Shown here in pieces: positions 44,153 through 52,738 of a DNA stretch of 64,000 nucleotides; the stretch's first letter is position 1; each line of letters begins with the position of its first letter. The translations under genes and the position numbers were made by a program. The stretch is from NCBI GenBank assembly GCA_945874225.1, contig CAMCFT010000004.1:105626-169625 (forward strand), written 5' to 3'. The notes under the pieces are model-generated. The model saw only the letters and a program-made list of their open reading frames with translations. It was not told the origin of the DNA and ran no database searches. The stretch comes from Flavobacterium psychrophilum. Its GTDB lineage: Bacteria; Bacteroidota; Bacteroidia; Flavobacteriales; Flavobacteriaceae.

Positions 44153-44677
44153 TTAAAAATGCAAAGCGAAACCAATTAATCCTTGAAATGCATTATCAGC
44201 TTTGTCTTTGTCAAGAGTTGCGTTATAACGAATTGCCGGTTCAATTGAGACAGTATCGCTGACAAACCAAGCATAACCAGCTTGAAAGCCAACCCATATG
44301 GAATTATCCCCATCACTGGAAACACCAGTCAAATCTATACCAACAGGAAACTGACTGGCGATATAATATTTAACGCCCACTTTGTAATTAAATGGGGTAT
44401 AACCAGCACCGTCATCCGAGTATCCAAGCCCTACTTTTAAGGCTAGATCATCTATAACAAAATAACCACCTTCAAAACCAACTGACCAAGCAGTGTCGCT
44501 ACCATCAACTGAAAGCAAGGAGAACGAAGTATTTCCTGTGGCCCACGATCCAGTATTTGCTTCAATCAGCCATTTTCCCTCCGATGTTTGACCACCATTA
44601 CTTTCAACTTTTTTGTCTTGTGCATTAGCAAAACCAAATCCTAAAAATGCAATCGTCATTAAAATAATTTTTTTCAT
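44153..44677 (-). CDS. Small outer-membrane beta-barrel protein
   Basis: A 174-aa exported protein with a signal peptide (residues 1-19, ending FANAQ). The body alternates aromatic and polar residues in about eight strands ('WSVGFEGGYFVIDDLALKVG', 'YKVGVKYYIAS', 'IWVGFQAGYAWFVSDTVSIE') and ends in Phe ('LIGFALHF'), the barrel-assembly signal. It is like OmpW/OmpA-barrel proteins in size. Its role is unknown. It diverges from the barrel gene at 44943. Confidence 0.8.
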   Translation of the reverse strand: MKKIILMTIAFLGFGFANAQDKKVESNGGQTSEGKWLIEANTGSWATGNTSFSLLSVDGSDTAWSVGFEGGYFVIDDLALKVGLGYSDDGAGYTPFNYKVGVKYYIASQFPVGIDLTGVSSDGDNSIWVGFQAGYAWFVSDTVSIEPAIRYNATLDKDKADNAFQGLIGFALHF

Positions 44678-44942
44678 GATTGTTTAATTTAAAGTTAATA
44701 TTAGAATAATAATTACGTATTAAAATTAAAATGATTTAGGGTTCAAAATAATATCACTACCAAAATTAAGAATATTTTTCGACATAAAACGCTGATATAC
44801 AATATATTCAATATTTTTAAACTATTTAATTTTCATTTATAGAAATACTTAACAAAACAATAACAAAATAAAAAAACACAAATACAATAATTAATAAACA
44901 ATTATGTTTAACTTACATACATAATCTATAAATTAAACAATC

Positions 44943-45485
44943 ATGAAAAAAACAATTTTGGTTACCGCCCTAGTCTTTGTAATGTCATTTAGTGCCAAAG
45001 CTCAGCTGTTACAAATAGGTGTAAAAGCAGGTTTAAATTACGCTAATTTTTCAGGTACTGACATTCAAACGGATGCCATAACAAGCTATCACGCAGGATT
45101 AATCGCAGAAATCAAACTACTTGATAAATTTGCAATACAGCCAGAATTGCTTTATACTACCCAAGGCGCTAGTTATAAAGATGGTATAAATGAAATAAAA
45201 AATGAACTGGGATATATTGCTATTCCTGTTTTGGCAAAAATATATTTAGGCAAATCATTTAGTCTTGAATTAGGCCCTCAGGCTTCATTTTTATTGAGCA
45301 AAAAGGGTGATTTTACTGTAAACGATCCAAATACATTTGACTTTGCAGTTGATGCTGGATTGGGTTTAAAAGTCACCAAACAAATCTTTATTCAAGGTAG
45401 ATATGTTTTAGGATTGACTGAAGTTTCGACAAATGCACAATCAAAAAATTCTGTTTTTCAACTTTCAGCAGGACTTATGTTCTAA
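44943..45485 (+). CDS. Porin-family outer-membrane beta-barrel protein
   Basis: A 180-aa exported protein. The signal peptide ends 'SFSAKAQ' (residue 20). 'LQIGVKAGLNYANFSG' and 'YHAGLIAEIKLLDKFAIQPELLYTTQG' (quoted in part: KFAIQPELLYTTQGA) are typical of the PorT-like/OMP_b-brl_2 family. The C-terminal residue is Phe ('LSAGLMF'). It likely forms an eight-strand barrel with no known cargo. The A/T-rich 265-nt gap with the divergent barrel gene should hold both promoters; an exact TAnnTTTG was not seen. Confidence 0.85.
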   Translation: MKKTILVTALVFVMSFSAKAQLLQIGVKAGLNYANFSGTDIQTDAITSYHAGLIAEIKLLDKFAIQPELLYTTQGASYKDGINEIKNELGYIAIPVLAKIYLGKSFSLELGPQASFLLSKKGDFTVNDPNTFDFAVDAGLGLKVTKQIFIQGRYVLGLTEVSTNAQSKNSVFQLSAGLMF

Positions 45486-45508
45486 TAACTTAAAAATTAA
45501 GTATATCA

Positions 45509-45537
45509 AAACCGTTCTTTATTGGAACGGTTTTTTT
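45509..45537 (+). terminator. Terminator after the porin-family gene
   Basis: AAAACCGTTC and GAACGGTTTT form a 10-bp stem followed by a T-run, 24 nt after the stop. Confidence 0.88.
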
Positions 45538-45558
45538 ATTTTTACAAAAATATGAATT

Positions 45559-45972
45559 ATGAAAATCATCATCATCAACGGACCAAATCTCAACTTATTA
45601 GGAAAACGCGAGCCGGAAGTTTACGGTAGCCAAACTTTTGAAGATTATCTAGAAATCTTAAAAAGTAAATTTCCAAAAGTAGAATTGACTTATTACCAAA
45701 GCAATATCGAAGGCGAATTGATTGGTAAAATTCAGGAATTTGGCTTTTCTTATGATGGTATAATTCTAAATGCGGGTGCATATACTCATACTTCCATTGG
45801 CATTGGCGATGCCATAAAGGCAATTACAACTCCTGTTGTTGAAGTGCATATTTCGAATACTTTTTCGCGTGAAAGTTTCCGTCATCAATCTTATATTTCA
45901 GGAAATGCTAAAGGTGTAATTCTAGGTTTTGGAATGAAAAGCTACGAATTGGCGATCACTTCTTTTTTGTAA
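45559..45972 (+). CDS. aroQ: Type II 3-dehydroquinate dehydratase
   Basis: Converts 3-dehydroquinate to 3-dehydroshikimate in the shikimate pathway. The 137-aa length and motifs 'INGPNLNLLGKREPEVYG' (with the catalytic Tyr at its end), 'YYQSNIEGELIGKIQE', 'GIILNAGAYTHTSI' and 'EVHISNTFSRESFRHQSY' (catalytic His) are those of the dodecameric type II enzyme. The ATG is 21 nt after the upstream terminator. It is monocistronic here, away from other aro genes. Confidence 0.96.
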   Translation: MKIIIINGPNLNLLGKREPEVYGSQTFEDYLEILKSKFPKVELTYYQSNIEGELIGKIQEFGFSYDGIILNAGAYTHTSIGIGDAIKAITTPVVEVHISNTFSRESFRHQSYISGNAKGVILGFGMKSYELAITSFL

Positions 45973-46048
45973 TTGAACCCATAATTTCGTTACAATTTGT
46001 TTAGCATTTAAATAACAAAATTTTATGAATGTAATATATTTCCACTTG

Positions 46049-46056
46049 TATATTTG
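46049..46056 (+). promoter_or_regulatory. TATATTTG -7 box of the DUF5686 gene
   Basis: TATATTTG lies 18 nt before the ATG at 46074. No TTG is found at the expected -33 distance, so the promoter is weak or depends on an activator. Confidence 0.5.
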
Positions 46057-46073
46057 TAGGAAAAAATTACTGT

Positions 46074-48560
46074 ATGAAAAATTTCTACTTGCTATTATCT
46101 CTTTTAGTTTCATTTTTAAACTTTGCACAAATTAGAGGTACGATTACTGATAGCAAAGGAACTCCACTTTCACTGGTAACTATATTAGAAGAGAATACTT
46201 ATAACGGAACTTCATCCAATGAGCAAGGGAATTATGAATTGAATATCAAAAAATTGGGGAAACACACTATTGTTTTTCAATATTTAGGATTCAAAACCCA
46301 GAAAATAACGGTGACAATTAACAAATTCCCTTTCGCCCAAAACATAAAATTAGTTGAAGAAAATTTATCACTTTCTGAAGTTATAATCAACCCAAAAGAC
46401 AACCCTGCTAATGCTGTAATCAGACAAGCCATTGCCAACAAAAAAGAAAATTCAGAAAAAACGGCTCATTTCAAAGCTGATTTTTATTCTCGGGGAATTT
46501 TAAAAGTCAAAGATTTACCAAAGAAAATATTAGGACAAAAAATAGGTGATTTAGATGGCGCTGTGGATTCTACCGGAACTGGGATAATCTATTTATCGGA
46601 AACAATTTCGAAAATTATTTTTGAAAAACCTGACAATTTAAAGGAAAGAATTATTGCCTCAAAAGTAAGCGGAGACAACAAAGGTTTCAGTTATAACACA
46701 GCCAGATCAACGATTTATGATTTTTACGACAACACTTTGGACTTCGATAGCAAAATAATTTCGCCTATTGCCGATAATGCTTTCAACTATTATAAATTCA
46801 AGCTAGAAGGCACTTTTCAGGACGAAAATAATTTGATGATTAACAAAATAAAAGTGATTGCAAAACGAGATGCCGAACCCGTTTTTGAAGGATATATTTA
46901 TATTGTTGAAGATTCCTGGGCAATTTACGCTGTGAATTTAGACATCAAAGGCTATCGAATGCATCAGGAATTTGTTGATAAAATGAATTTAAAACAAAAT
47001 TTTAGTTACAATAAAAACAATCACATTTGGGCAAAAACTACCCAAAGTCTTGAGTTTGTGGCCGGTGTTTTTGGCATAAAATTCAACGGAAAATTCTCAT
47101 ATGTTTATAGTAATTATGAATTCGAAAAAGCTTTTGCTAAAAAGACTTTCACCAATGAAATTGTAAGTTTTGAAAATAATTCCAATAAAAAAGACACGAT
47201 GTTTTGGAATAAAATCAGACCCATTCCTCTAACTATCGAAGAGAATACTGATTACATAAAAAAAGACAGCGTTCATAATGTTCGAAACTCCAAAACTTAT
47301 TTGGATTCTATTGACAAGAAAGGAAATAAATTTAAATTTCACAGTCCAATAACTGGTTATCATTGGAAAAATAGCATCAAAAAAAAATCGCTTGGTTATG
47401 ATGGTCTGCTCAACTTATCCTCATTAAGTTTTAATACCGTTCAGGGCTGGAATCTGGATTCGGGATTTTCTTTCCGAAATTGGAAAGAGGGAGAAGAAAA
47501 TGGAAAATCAACTTCCATAAGCACTAAATTTAATTATGGTTTTTCTGATGACAGATTGCGCGTTACAGGTAATTATTATCATCGTTTTAATAACCAAAAT
47601 TATGCAACACTAACCGTTTCAGGAGGAACTAAAGTAAATCAATTCAATCCGGAAGAACCTATTACAAAATTCATAAACTCTGTTAGCTCCTTATTTTTCG
47701 TAGATAACTATATGAAATTGTACAACAAAGAATTTGCTGGTATTACGTATAGTCAAGATGTGGACAATAGCCTGTATTTAAAAGGCAACTTAGAATACCA
47801 ACAACGAAAACCTTTATTCAATACCACAGACTATGCTTTTATCAAAAGTGATGACGTTTACAGTTCCAATAATCCGTTGTTGCCCGACGATAATTTGACT
47901 CCTGCAATTGAACAACATCATCTTACAAAAGCCTCGATTTTTGCAAGAGTAAATTTTGGAAACAAATATATTTCAAGACCTGACGGAAAAATAAATATCA
48001 AAAACGACAACTATCCAACTTTGTATTTTGGCTATGAAAATGCTTTTGGATCCAATGCAAAAAAATACGAATACCAATTAATTACTAGCCAAATCAAATA
48101 TAATTTTAAGGCAGGAAACAAAGGAACATTAGGTATTAATTTGAAGGCTGGAACTTTCATTCACGGCGACAATATCTCCTTTGTTGACTACAAGCATTTC
48201 AATGGCAACCGAACACACATAGGAACCAGCGATCGTTATTTGAACGTTTTTAATCTAATGCCTTATTATTCTAATAGCACAAATGACGCCTATTTTGAGG
48301 CACATTTAGAGCACAATGACAAAGGTTATATTATGAATAAAATCCCTTTATTGAACAAATTAAATTCAACTTTAGTTTTAGGATTTCATACTCTTGCTGT
48401 TCCAAACACAAAACCATATTCAGAAGTTACGATTGGTTTAGATAATCTTGGTTTTGGAAAATTTAAGTTGTTTCGTTTTGACTATGTCCATTCTTTTCAA
48501 AACGGAATCCAGGAAGATGGAGTCGTTTTTGGTTTGAAAATTTTAAATGTTTTGGAATAG
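46074..48560 (+). CDS. DUF5686 / carboxypeptidase-regulatory outer-membrane protein
   Basis: An 828-aa exported protein. A signal peptide (1-18, ending LNFAQ) precedes a carboxypeptidase-regulatory-like domain ('IRGTITDSKGTPLSLVTILE', residues 20-105). The rest matches the DUF5686 pattern: a soluble domain ('NPANAVIRQAIANKKENSEK', 'HFKADFYSRGILKVKDLPKK'), then a C-terminal barrel with many aromatic strands. It lacks a TonB plug, so it is not a normal receptor. Its function is unknown. It converges on the CDF transporter gene with 13 nt between stops and no obvious terminator. Confidence 0.82.
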   Translation: MKNFYLLLSLLVSFLNFAQIRGTITDSKGTPLSLVTILEENTYNGTSSNEQGNYELNIKKLGKHTIVFQYLGFKTQKITVTINKFPFAQNIKLVEENLSLSEVIINPKDNPANAVIRQAIANKKENSEKTAHFKADFYSRGILKVKDLPKKILGQKIGDLDGAVDSTGTGIIYLSETISKIIFEKPDNLKERIIASKVSGDNKGFSYNTARSTIYDFYDNTLDFDSKIISPIADNAFNYYKFKLEGTFQDENNLMINKIKVIAKRDAEPVFEGYIYIVEDSWAIYAVNLDIKGYRMHQEFVDKMNLKQNFSYNKNNHIWAKTTQSLEFVAGVFGIKFNGKFSYVYSNYEFEKAFAKKTFTNEIVSFENNSNKKDTMFWNKIRPIPLTIEENTDYIKKDSVHNVRNSKTYLDSIDKKGNKFKFHSPITGYHWKNSIKKKSLGYDGLLNLSSLSFNTVQGWNLDSGFSFRNWKEGEENGKSTSISTKFNYGFSDDRLRVTGNYYHRFNNQNYATLTVSGGTKVNQFNPEEPITKFINSVSSLFFVDNYMKLYNKEFAGITYSQDVDNSLYLKGNLEYQQRKPLFNTTDYAFIKSDDVYSSNNPLLPDDNLTPAIEQHHLTKASIFARVNFGNKYISRPDGKINIKNDNYPTLYFGYENAFGSNAKKYEYQLITSQIKYNFKAGNKGTLGINLKAGTFIHGDNISFVDYKHFNGNRTHIGTSDRYLNVFNLMPYYSNSTNDAYFEAHLEHNDKGYIMNKIPLLNKLNSTLVLGFHTLAVPNTKPYSEVTIGLDNLGFGKFKLFRFDYVHSFQNGIQEDGVVFGLKILNVLE

Positions 48561-48573
48561 AATAATTTAATTT

Positions 48574-49446
48574 TCAATAATCGGAAGGTTCAATATGAAT
48601 CAAAACTTGACCTAATTCAGGAATTTCTTTTCGCAAAGTATCTTTCAACGAATGAGAGATTTCGTGTCCTTCTTTTACAGAAATGTCTCCATTTACAACG
48701 GCGTGTAAGTCAACGTGGTATTTCATTCCCGCTTTGCGAATAAAACATTTTTCGGTATATACTATTCCGTCAACTTGGAGGGAGACTTTTCTGATTACAA
48801 CAATTAATTCGTCATACAAATGTTCGTCCATTATTTCTCCAAGCGCTGGTCTGAATATTTTATAACTGTTATAAAAAATAAATCCTGCTGCAAAAAGTGC
48901 AGCCCAATCATCGGCAGATTCGTATCCTTTTCCTAAAATCAACGCAATCGTAATTCCGACAAATGCCGCAACCGATGTAATAGCATCGCTTCTATGATGC
49001 CAGGCATCCGCTGTTAATGAAGAACTGTTTGATTCTTTGCTTCGTTTCATTACCAAACGAAATGAATATTCTTTCCAAATGATTATTATTCCAAGAACAA
49101 TTAGTGTCCAAGGTTTTGGTAATTCATGGGGTGTTCCAATATTGTTGATGCTTTCATAAGCTATAATTGTGGCCGAAGTAATTAAAAAACCAACAACTAA
49201 AAAAGTGATTAATGGTTCGGCACGACCGTGACCATAAGGATGATTTTCGTCAGCAGGTTTGTTTGAATATTTGATTCCGAACAAAACTAATAAGGAAGAA
49301 AAAATATCAGTTGTAGATTCAATTGCGTCCGCTGTCAAAGCATACGAATTCCCAAAAAACCCAGCCAATCCTTTAATTGCCGCCAATGTTGCGTTACTTA
49401 CAATACTAAAATAAGTTGCTCTTACTGCGGTTTTTTCGTTTGTCAT
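48574..49446 (-). CDS. Cation diffusion facilitator transporter
   Basis: An inner-membrane divalent-metal/proton antiporter of 290 aa. It has six helices with the metal-site acidic pairs 'LTADAIESTTDIFSS' (D40, D47) in helix 2 and 'TADAWHHRSDAITS' in helix 5, and the loop signature 'ENHPYGHGRAEPL'. A cytoplasmic C-terminal domain ('YHVDLHAVVNGDISVKEGHE') regulates dimerisation. HxxxD in helix 5 suggests Zn, Fe or Mn; the metal cannot be fixed. It lies 17 nt downstream of murA on the same strand. Confidence 0.9.
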   Translation of the reverse strand: MTNEKTAVRATYFSIVSNATLAAIKGLAGFFGNSYALTADAIESTTDIFSSLLVLFGIKYSNKPADENHPYGHGRAEPLITFLVVGFLITSATIIAYESINNIGTPHELPKPWTLIVLGIIIIWKEYSFRLVMKRSKESNSSSLTADAWHHRSDAITSVAAFVGITIALILGKGYESADDWAALFAAGFIFYNSYKIFRPALGEIMDEHLYDELIVVIRKVSLQVDGIVYTEKCFIRKAGMKYHVDLHAVVNGDISVKEGHEISHSLKDTLRKEIPELGQVLIHIEPSDY

Positions 49447-49463
49447 TTGGATATTTTCTTTAA

Positions 49464-50774
49464 CTAGGCTCTTACAATTTTCGCTCCAATGGCTCTCAAT
49501 CGTTCATCAATTCGTTCGTAACCTCTGTCAATTTGTTCGATGTTTTGAATGGTGCTTGTGCCTTTTGCAGAAAGTGCCGCAATCAACAAAGAAATTCCTG
49601 CGCGAATATCCGGCGAAGACATCGTTGTGGCTTTCAGTTGTGATTTGAAATCGTGACCAATAACAACAGCTCTGTGCGGATCACACAAAATGATTTTGGC
49701 ACCCATATCAATCAATTTATCTACGAAGAACAATCTGCTTTCGAACATTTTTTGATGAATAAGAACATCTCCCTTACATTGTGTTGCCACAACTAAAACA
49801 ATACTCAACAAATCTGGAGTAAATCCTGGCCAAGGTGCATCAGAAACGGTAAGAATAGAACCATCAATATCGGTTTTTACTTGGTAACCCTCTTTGTGAG
49901 CAGGAATATAAATATCGTCGCCTCTTTTTTCTAAAGTAATCCCTAGTTTCCTAAAAACATTTGGAATCAGTCCAAGGTTTTCCCAACTCACATCTTTAAT
50001 CGTAATTTCACTTCTGGTCATTGCAGCAAGACCTATCCAGCTTCCAATTTCTATCATATCCGGAAGAATTCTATGTACACAACCTCCAAGACTTTCCACA
50101 CCTTCGATGGTCAATAAATTAGAACCAACTCCAGAAATTTCCGCTCCCATTGTGTTCAACATTTTACACAATTGTTGCAAATAAGGTTCGCAAGCAGCGT
50201 TATAAATCGTTGTTTTCCCTTTGGCTAAAACTGCAGCCATAACAATATTTGCTGTTCCGGTTACCGAAGCTTCATCAAGTAACATATCAGCCCCAGTTAA
50301 ACCATTAGGAGCTTCAACTCCGTAAAAATGGTCTTCTCTATTGTAGCGAAATTTTGCTCCAAGATTGATAAATCCTTCAAAGTGAGTATCCAATCTTCTT
50401 CGTCCAATTTTATCGCCGCCTGGTTTTGGAATATACCCTTTTCCGAATCGAGCCAAAAGTGGTCCAACAATCATAATTGAACCTCGAAGTGAACCTCCTT
50501 CTTTTTTGAAGGCTTCGGTTTCAAGATAATTTACATTTACTTCATCAGCTTGAAAAGTATAGGATCCAGATCCTATTTTTTGAATTTTTACCCCTAAATT
50601 TCCCAAAAGGGTAATCAGTTTATTGACGTCAATTATGTCTGGAATATTATTGATAGTCACCTTTTCAGGAGTCAATAATATAGCGCATAATATTTGTAGC
50701 GCTTCATTTTTTGCTCCTTGTGGAGTGATTTCACCTTTAAGTGCAACACCACCTTCTATTTTGAAAATTCCCAT
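49464..50774 (-). CDS. murA: UDP-GlcNAc enolpyruvyltransferase MurA (Cys replaced by Asp)
   Basis: Catalyses the first committed step of peptidoglycan synthesis, moving enolpyruvate from PEP to UDP-GlcNAc. Motifs include 'GAKNEALQILCAIL', 'GGSLRGSIMIVGPLLARFGKG' (quoted in part: SLRGSIMIVGPLLARFG), 'DEASVTGTANIVMAA' and the C-terminal 'GYERIDERLRAIGAKI'. The loop that holds Cys115 in E. coli reads 'IPKPGGDKIGRRRLDTH', so the reactive Cys is Asp (D121). Asp works as the acid but is not alkylated by fosfomycin, so intrinsic resistance is predicted. At 436 aa it has normal size. Confidence 0.95.
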   Translation of the reverse strand: MGIFKIEGGVALKGEITPQGAKNEALQILCAILLTPEKVTINNIPDIIDVNKLITLLGNLGVKIQKIGSGSYTFQADEVNVNYLETEAFKKEGGSLRGSIMIVGPLLARFGKGYIPKPGGDKIGRRRLDTHFEGFINLGAKFRYNREDHFYGVEAPNGLTGADMLLDEASVTGTANIVMAAVLAKGKTTIYNAACEPYLQQLCKMLNTMGAEISGVGSNLLTIEGVESLGGCVHRILPDMIEIGSWIGLAAMTRSEITIKDVSWENLGLIPNVFRKLGITLEKRGDDIYIPAHKEGYQVKTDIDGSILTVSDAPWPGFTPDLLSIVLVVATQCKGDVLIHQKMFESRLFFVDKLIDMGAKIILCDPHRAVVIGHDFKSQLKATTMSSPDIRAGISLLIAALSAKGTSTIQNIEQIDRGYERIDERLRAIGAKIVRA

Positions 50775-50859
50775 ATCTGATTTATGATTTACGAATTACG
50801 ATTTACGAATCAATTGTCTTTGAATAAAAAACACATAATTCATTAACTCATAACTGATT

Positions 50860-51585
50860 TTACAAAGGTTTTCTGTTTTGGTTTTTATGCGTAGGATTTG
50901 GTTTCCCTGCTTTTATATTCTTATTGCTTTGAATTTTTGGTTGCCCTGCAGGAGTTAATTTATTGGAAACTCGCTTGTTTGTTCGCAATAAATCTGTGGT
51001 GGTCAAAAGTTCTTCGGTACTTTGAAGCATATTCAATTTCCCATCAGACAATTCATATAAATGTTCGAAAATCACATCATCTTTTACGGTGTCTTTATTC
51101 CAACTTAAATAAGACTTTTTCATATGATTGGCGATGACTTTTACCAAGGCATTTTTCATTTCGCCTTCCTCCCATTTATTAGCAACATCAATCATATACT
51201 TAATGTTGTTACCATAATATCTGTATTTTGGAAAATTTTGAGGATATTTTAAAACATCTGGTTTTAGTTGCAAAACTTCACGAGTTGGCACAGGATAAGG
51301 TGAATCTACATTCAATTTAAAATCCGACATTATGAAGATTTGATCCCATAACTTATGCTGAAAATCAGGCACATCACGCAAATGGGGATTCAAACTTCCC
51401 ATTACTTGAATAATGTATTTTGCCGCTTTGTTTCGCTCTTCTCTGTCTTCAATTGCCGTTGCCTGGTCAATCAATTTTTGTAAATGACGACCGTATTCGG
51501 GAATAATCAAATGATCTCTTTCGGCATTATATTCCAAATGATGAACAACATCGTTTGCGTTTTCTTTACTATATTTTGGATTCAT
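50860..51585 (-). CDS. DUF4290 protein
   Basis: A 241-aa cytoplasmic protein of a Bacteroidota-specific family. Typical text is 'YNAERDHLIIPEYGRHLQKLIDQA' (quoted in part: HLIIPEYGRHLQKLID), 'KYIIQVMGSLNPHLRDVPDFQHKLWDQIFIM' (quoted in part: NPHLRDVPDFQHKLWDQI) and 'YYGNNIKYMID'. The first 190 residues are helical. The last 40 are basic and probably disordered ('AGKPNPTHKNQNRKPL'). Its function is unknown. It lies upstream of murA on the same strand, 85 nt away, an arrangement that may link it to the cell wall. Confidence 0.82.
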   Translation of the reverse strand: MNPKYSKENANDVVHHLEYNAERDHLIIPEYGRHLQKLIDQATAIEDREERNKAAKYIIQVMGSLNPHLRDVPDFQHKLWDQIFIMSDFKLNVDSPYPVPTREVLQLKPDVLKYPQNFPKYRYYGNNIKYMIDVANKWEEGEMKNALVKVIANHMKKSYLSWNKDTVKDDVIFEHLYELSDGKLNMLQSTEELLTTTDLLRTNKRVSNKLTPAGQPKIQSNKNIKAGKPNPTHKNQNRKPL

Positions 51586-51609
51586 ATTCGAATTTATAAT
51601 TTTTGATAT

Positions 51610-51906
51610 TTAAAGGGAAATTATGCCTTTAATTGTAGAAACTTCAATGTATTTATCAATTATTTCCTGAGAATCTTTCATCATAACATCAACTGATATA
51701 CTTGTGAATTTCCCAGTTTTGGATTTTGTAGTTTTAATAACAGCTCCCATACAATCAAAAGCTTCTTCAACACGTAAAATATTTTCCTGATCAGTCGGTA
51801 CAATAAATTTATACAAATATAAAGCTGGCCAAGAATTGCTTAAATCCAACTCTACTTTTAATCTCTCATAAAACTCTCTGGCCTCTTTTTCTTTTTCGTT
51901 GTCCAT
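51610..51906 (-). CDS. DUF493 (YbeD-like) protein
   Basis: A 98-aa protein with a ferredoxin-like beta-alpha-beta fold. It matches DUF493 through 'WPALYLYKFIVPTDQENILRVEE' (quoted in part: PALYLYKFIVPTDQENI), 'KTTKSKTGKFTSISVDVMMKD' and 'VSTIKGIISL' at the end. YbeD of E. coli has a similar ACT-like shape; its role is unknown. It lies 24 nt upstream of the DUF4290 gene and they are probably cotranscribed. Confidence 0.85.
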   Translation of the reverse strand: MDNEKEKEAREFYERLKVELDLSNSWPALYLYKFIVPTDQENILRVEEAFDCMGAVIKTTKSKTGKFTSISVDVMMKDSQEIIDKYIEVSTIKGIISL

Positions 51907-51926
51907 TCTTTAATAAAAAATAAAAG

Positions 51927-51934
51927 CAAATATA
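51927..51934 (-). promoter_or_regulatory. TATATTTG -7 box of the DUF493-DUF4290 run
   Basis: Minus strand TATATTTG, about 21 nt before the ATG at 51906. No TTG at the expected -33 position. Confidence 0.5.
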
Positions 51935-52082
51935 CAGTTTTGAAATTACATTTTAGAATTTAGATTGCAGATTTTAGATTGCAGAGTTTAGAAATTTGAA
52001 ATTTGAAATTAGAGTTTTGTATTTTCAAAAATACAGGAACTTATAAGTCTAAATAATCTTTCGAAATCCGGATAACTTTAGG

Positions 52083-52090
52083 TAAATTTG
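52083..52090 (+). promoter_or_regulatory. TAAATTTG -7 box of the AAA ATPase gene
   Basis: TAAATTTG ends 8 nt before the TTG start at 52099, so the message would be nearly leaderless. Only a TTT-like -33 (52059-52061) is present. Confidence 0.5.
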
Positions 52091-52098
52091 CGGCTTAT

Positions 52099-52647
52099 TT
52101 GGAAAACGTGAATAAAGAAATTATAGTCATCATTGGCGGACCAGGAACTGGTAAAAGCACTATCATCGATGGATTGATAGACAAAGGTTTTTGCTGTTAT
52201 CCAGAAATTTCCAGGCAAGTTACTTTAGAAGCAAAAAAACAAGGTATTGAACAATTGTTTCTTGAAAACCCATTGCTTTTCAGCGAATTACTATTGGAAG
52301 GAAGAAAAAAACAATTTAAAAGTGCTTTAGAAGAAACACACAAAATTGTTTTTATCGACCGGGGAATTCCTGATGTTTTGGCTTATATGCATTATATTGG
52401 CGACAGCTATCCTACTCATTTTGACTTGGCTTGTCGTGAAAATTTATATACAAAAATCTTTATTCTTCCGCCTTGGGAGGAAATATATGTGAGCGACGAA
52501 GCCCGTTACGAGAACTTCGAACAGGCAAAACTCATTCACAATCACCTTGCCGAAACCTATCAAAATTATGGCTACGAACTGATAGAAGTTCCAAAAGACA
52601 CGCTTGATAATAGAATTTTATTTATCTTAGACCAAATTTCTAGATAA
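52099..52647 (+). CDS. P-loop AAA/kinase-like ATPase
   Basis: A 182-aa cytoplasmic NTPase. The Walker A is 'IIGGPGTGKSTIIDGL' (residues 11-26), then 'YPEISRQVTLEAKKQG', 'FIDRGIPDVLAYMHYIGDS' (Walker B-like) and 'RYENFEQAKLIHNHLAETYQ'. It resembles the AAA_28/NadR-kinase-like group of predicted kinases. The substrate is unknown. The start is TTG at 52099 or GTG at 52108; either keeps the P-loop. It lies upstream of recQ with a repeat between. Confidence 0.8.
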   Translation: MENVNKEIIVIIGGPGTGKSTIIDGLIDKGFCCYPEISRQVTLEAKKQGIEQLFLENPLLFSELLLEGRKKQFKSALEETHKIVFIDRGIPDVLAYMHYIGDSYPTHFDLACRENLYTKIFILPPWEEIYVSDEARYENFEQAKLIHNHLAETYQNYGYELIEVPKDTLDNRILFILDQISR

Positions 52648-52662
52648 TTTAGGAGATTTAAA

Positions 52663-52691
52663 CTTTGTCCCTCGACTGCGCTCGGGATGAC
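52663..52691. repeat. Dispersed repeat (CTCGACTGCGCTCGGGATGACA)
   Basis: A G/C-rich stretch with core CCTCGACTGCGCTCGGGATG stands out between the ATPase gene and recQ. Its CCCTCGA/TCGGG ends can pair imperfectly. It is like the repeat filler common between genes of Flavobacterium, as I recall. Only one copy is visible here. Confidence 0.5.
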
Positions 52692-52738
52692 AGAATATTG
52701 CAATCATAATTTAGTCGGGGTCTCATTATCTAAAATCT

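Noticed and set aside
15700..50774. Link between the Fsr-like transporter and the Asp-type MurA as a resistance set
   Set aside because: Fosmidomycin and fosfomycin are different drugs with different targets, and the genes are 33 kb apart.
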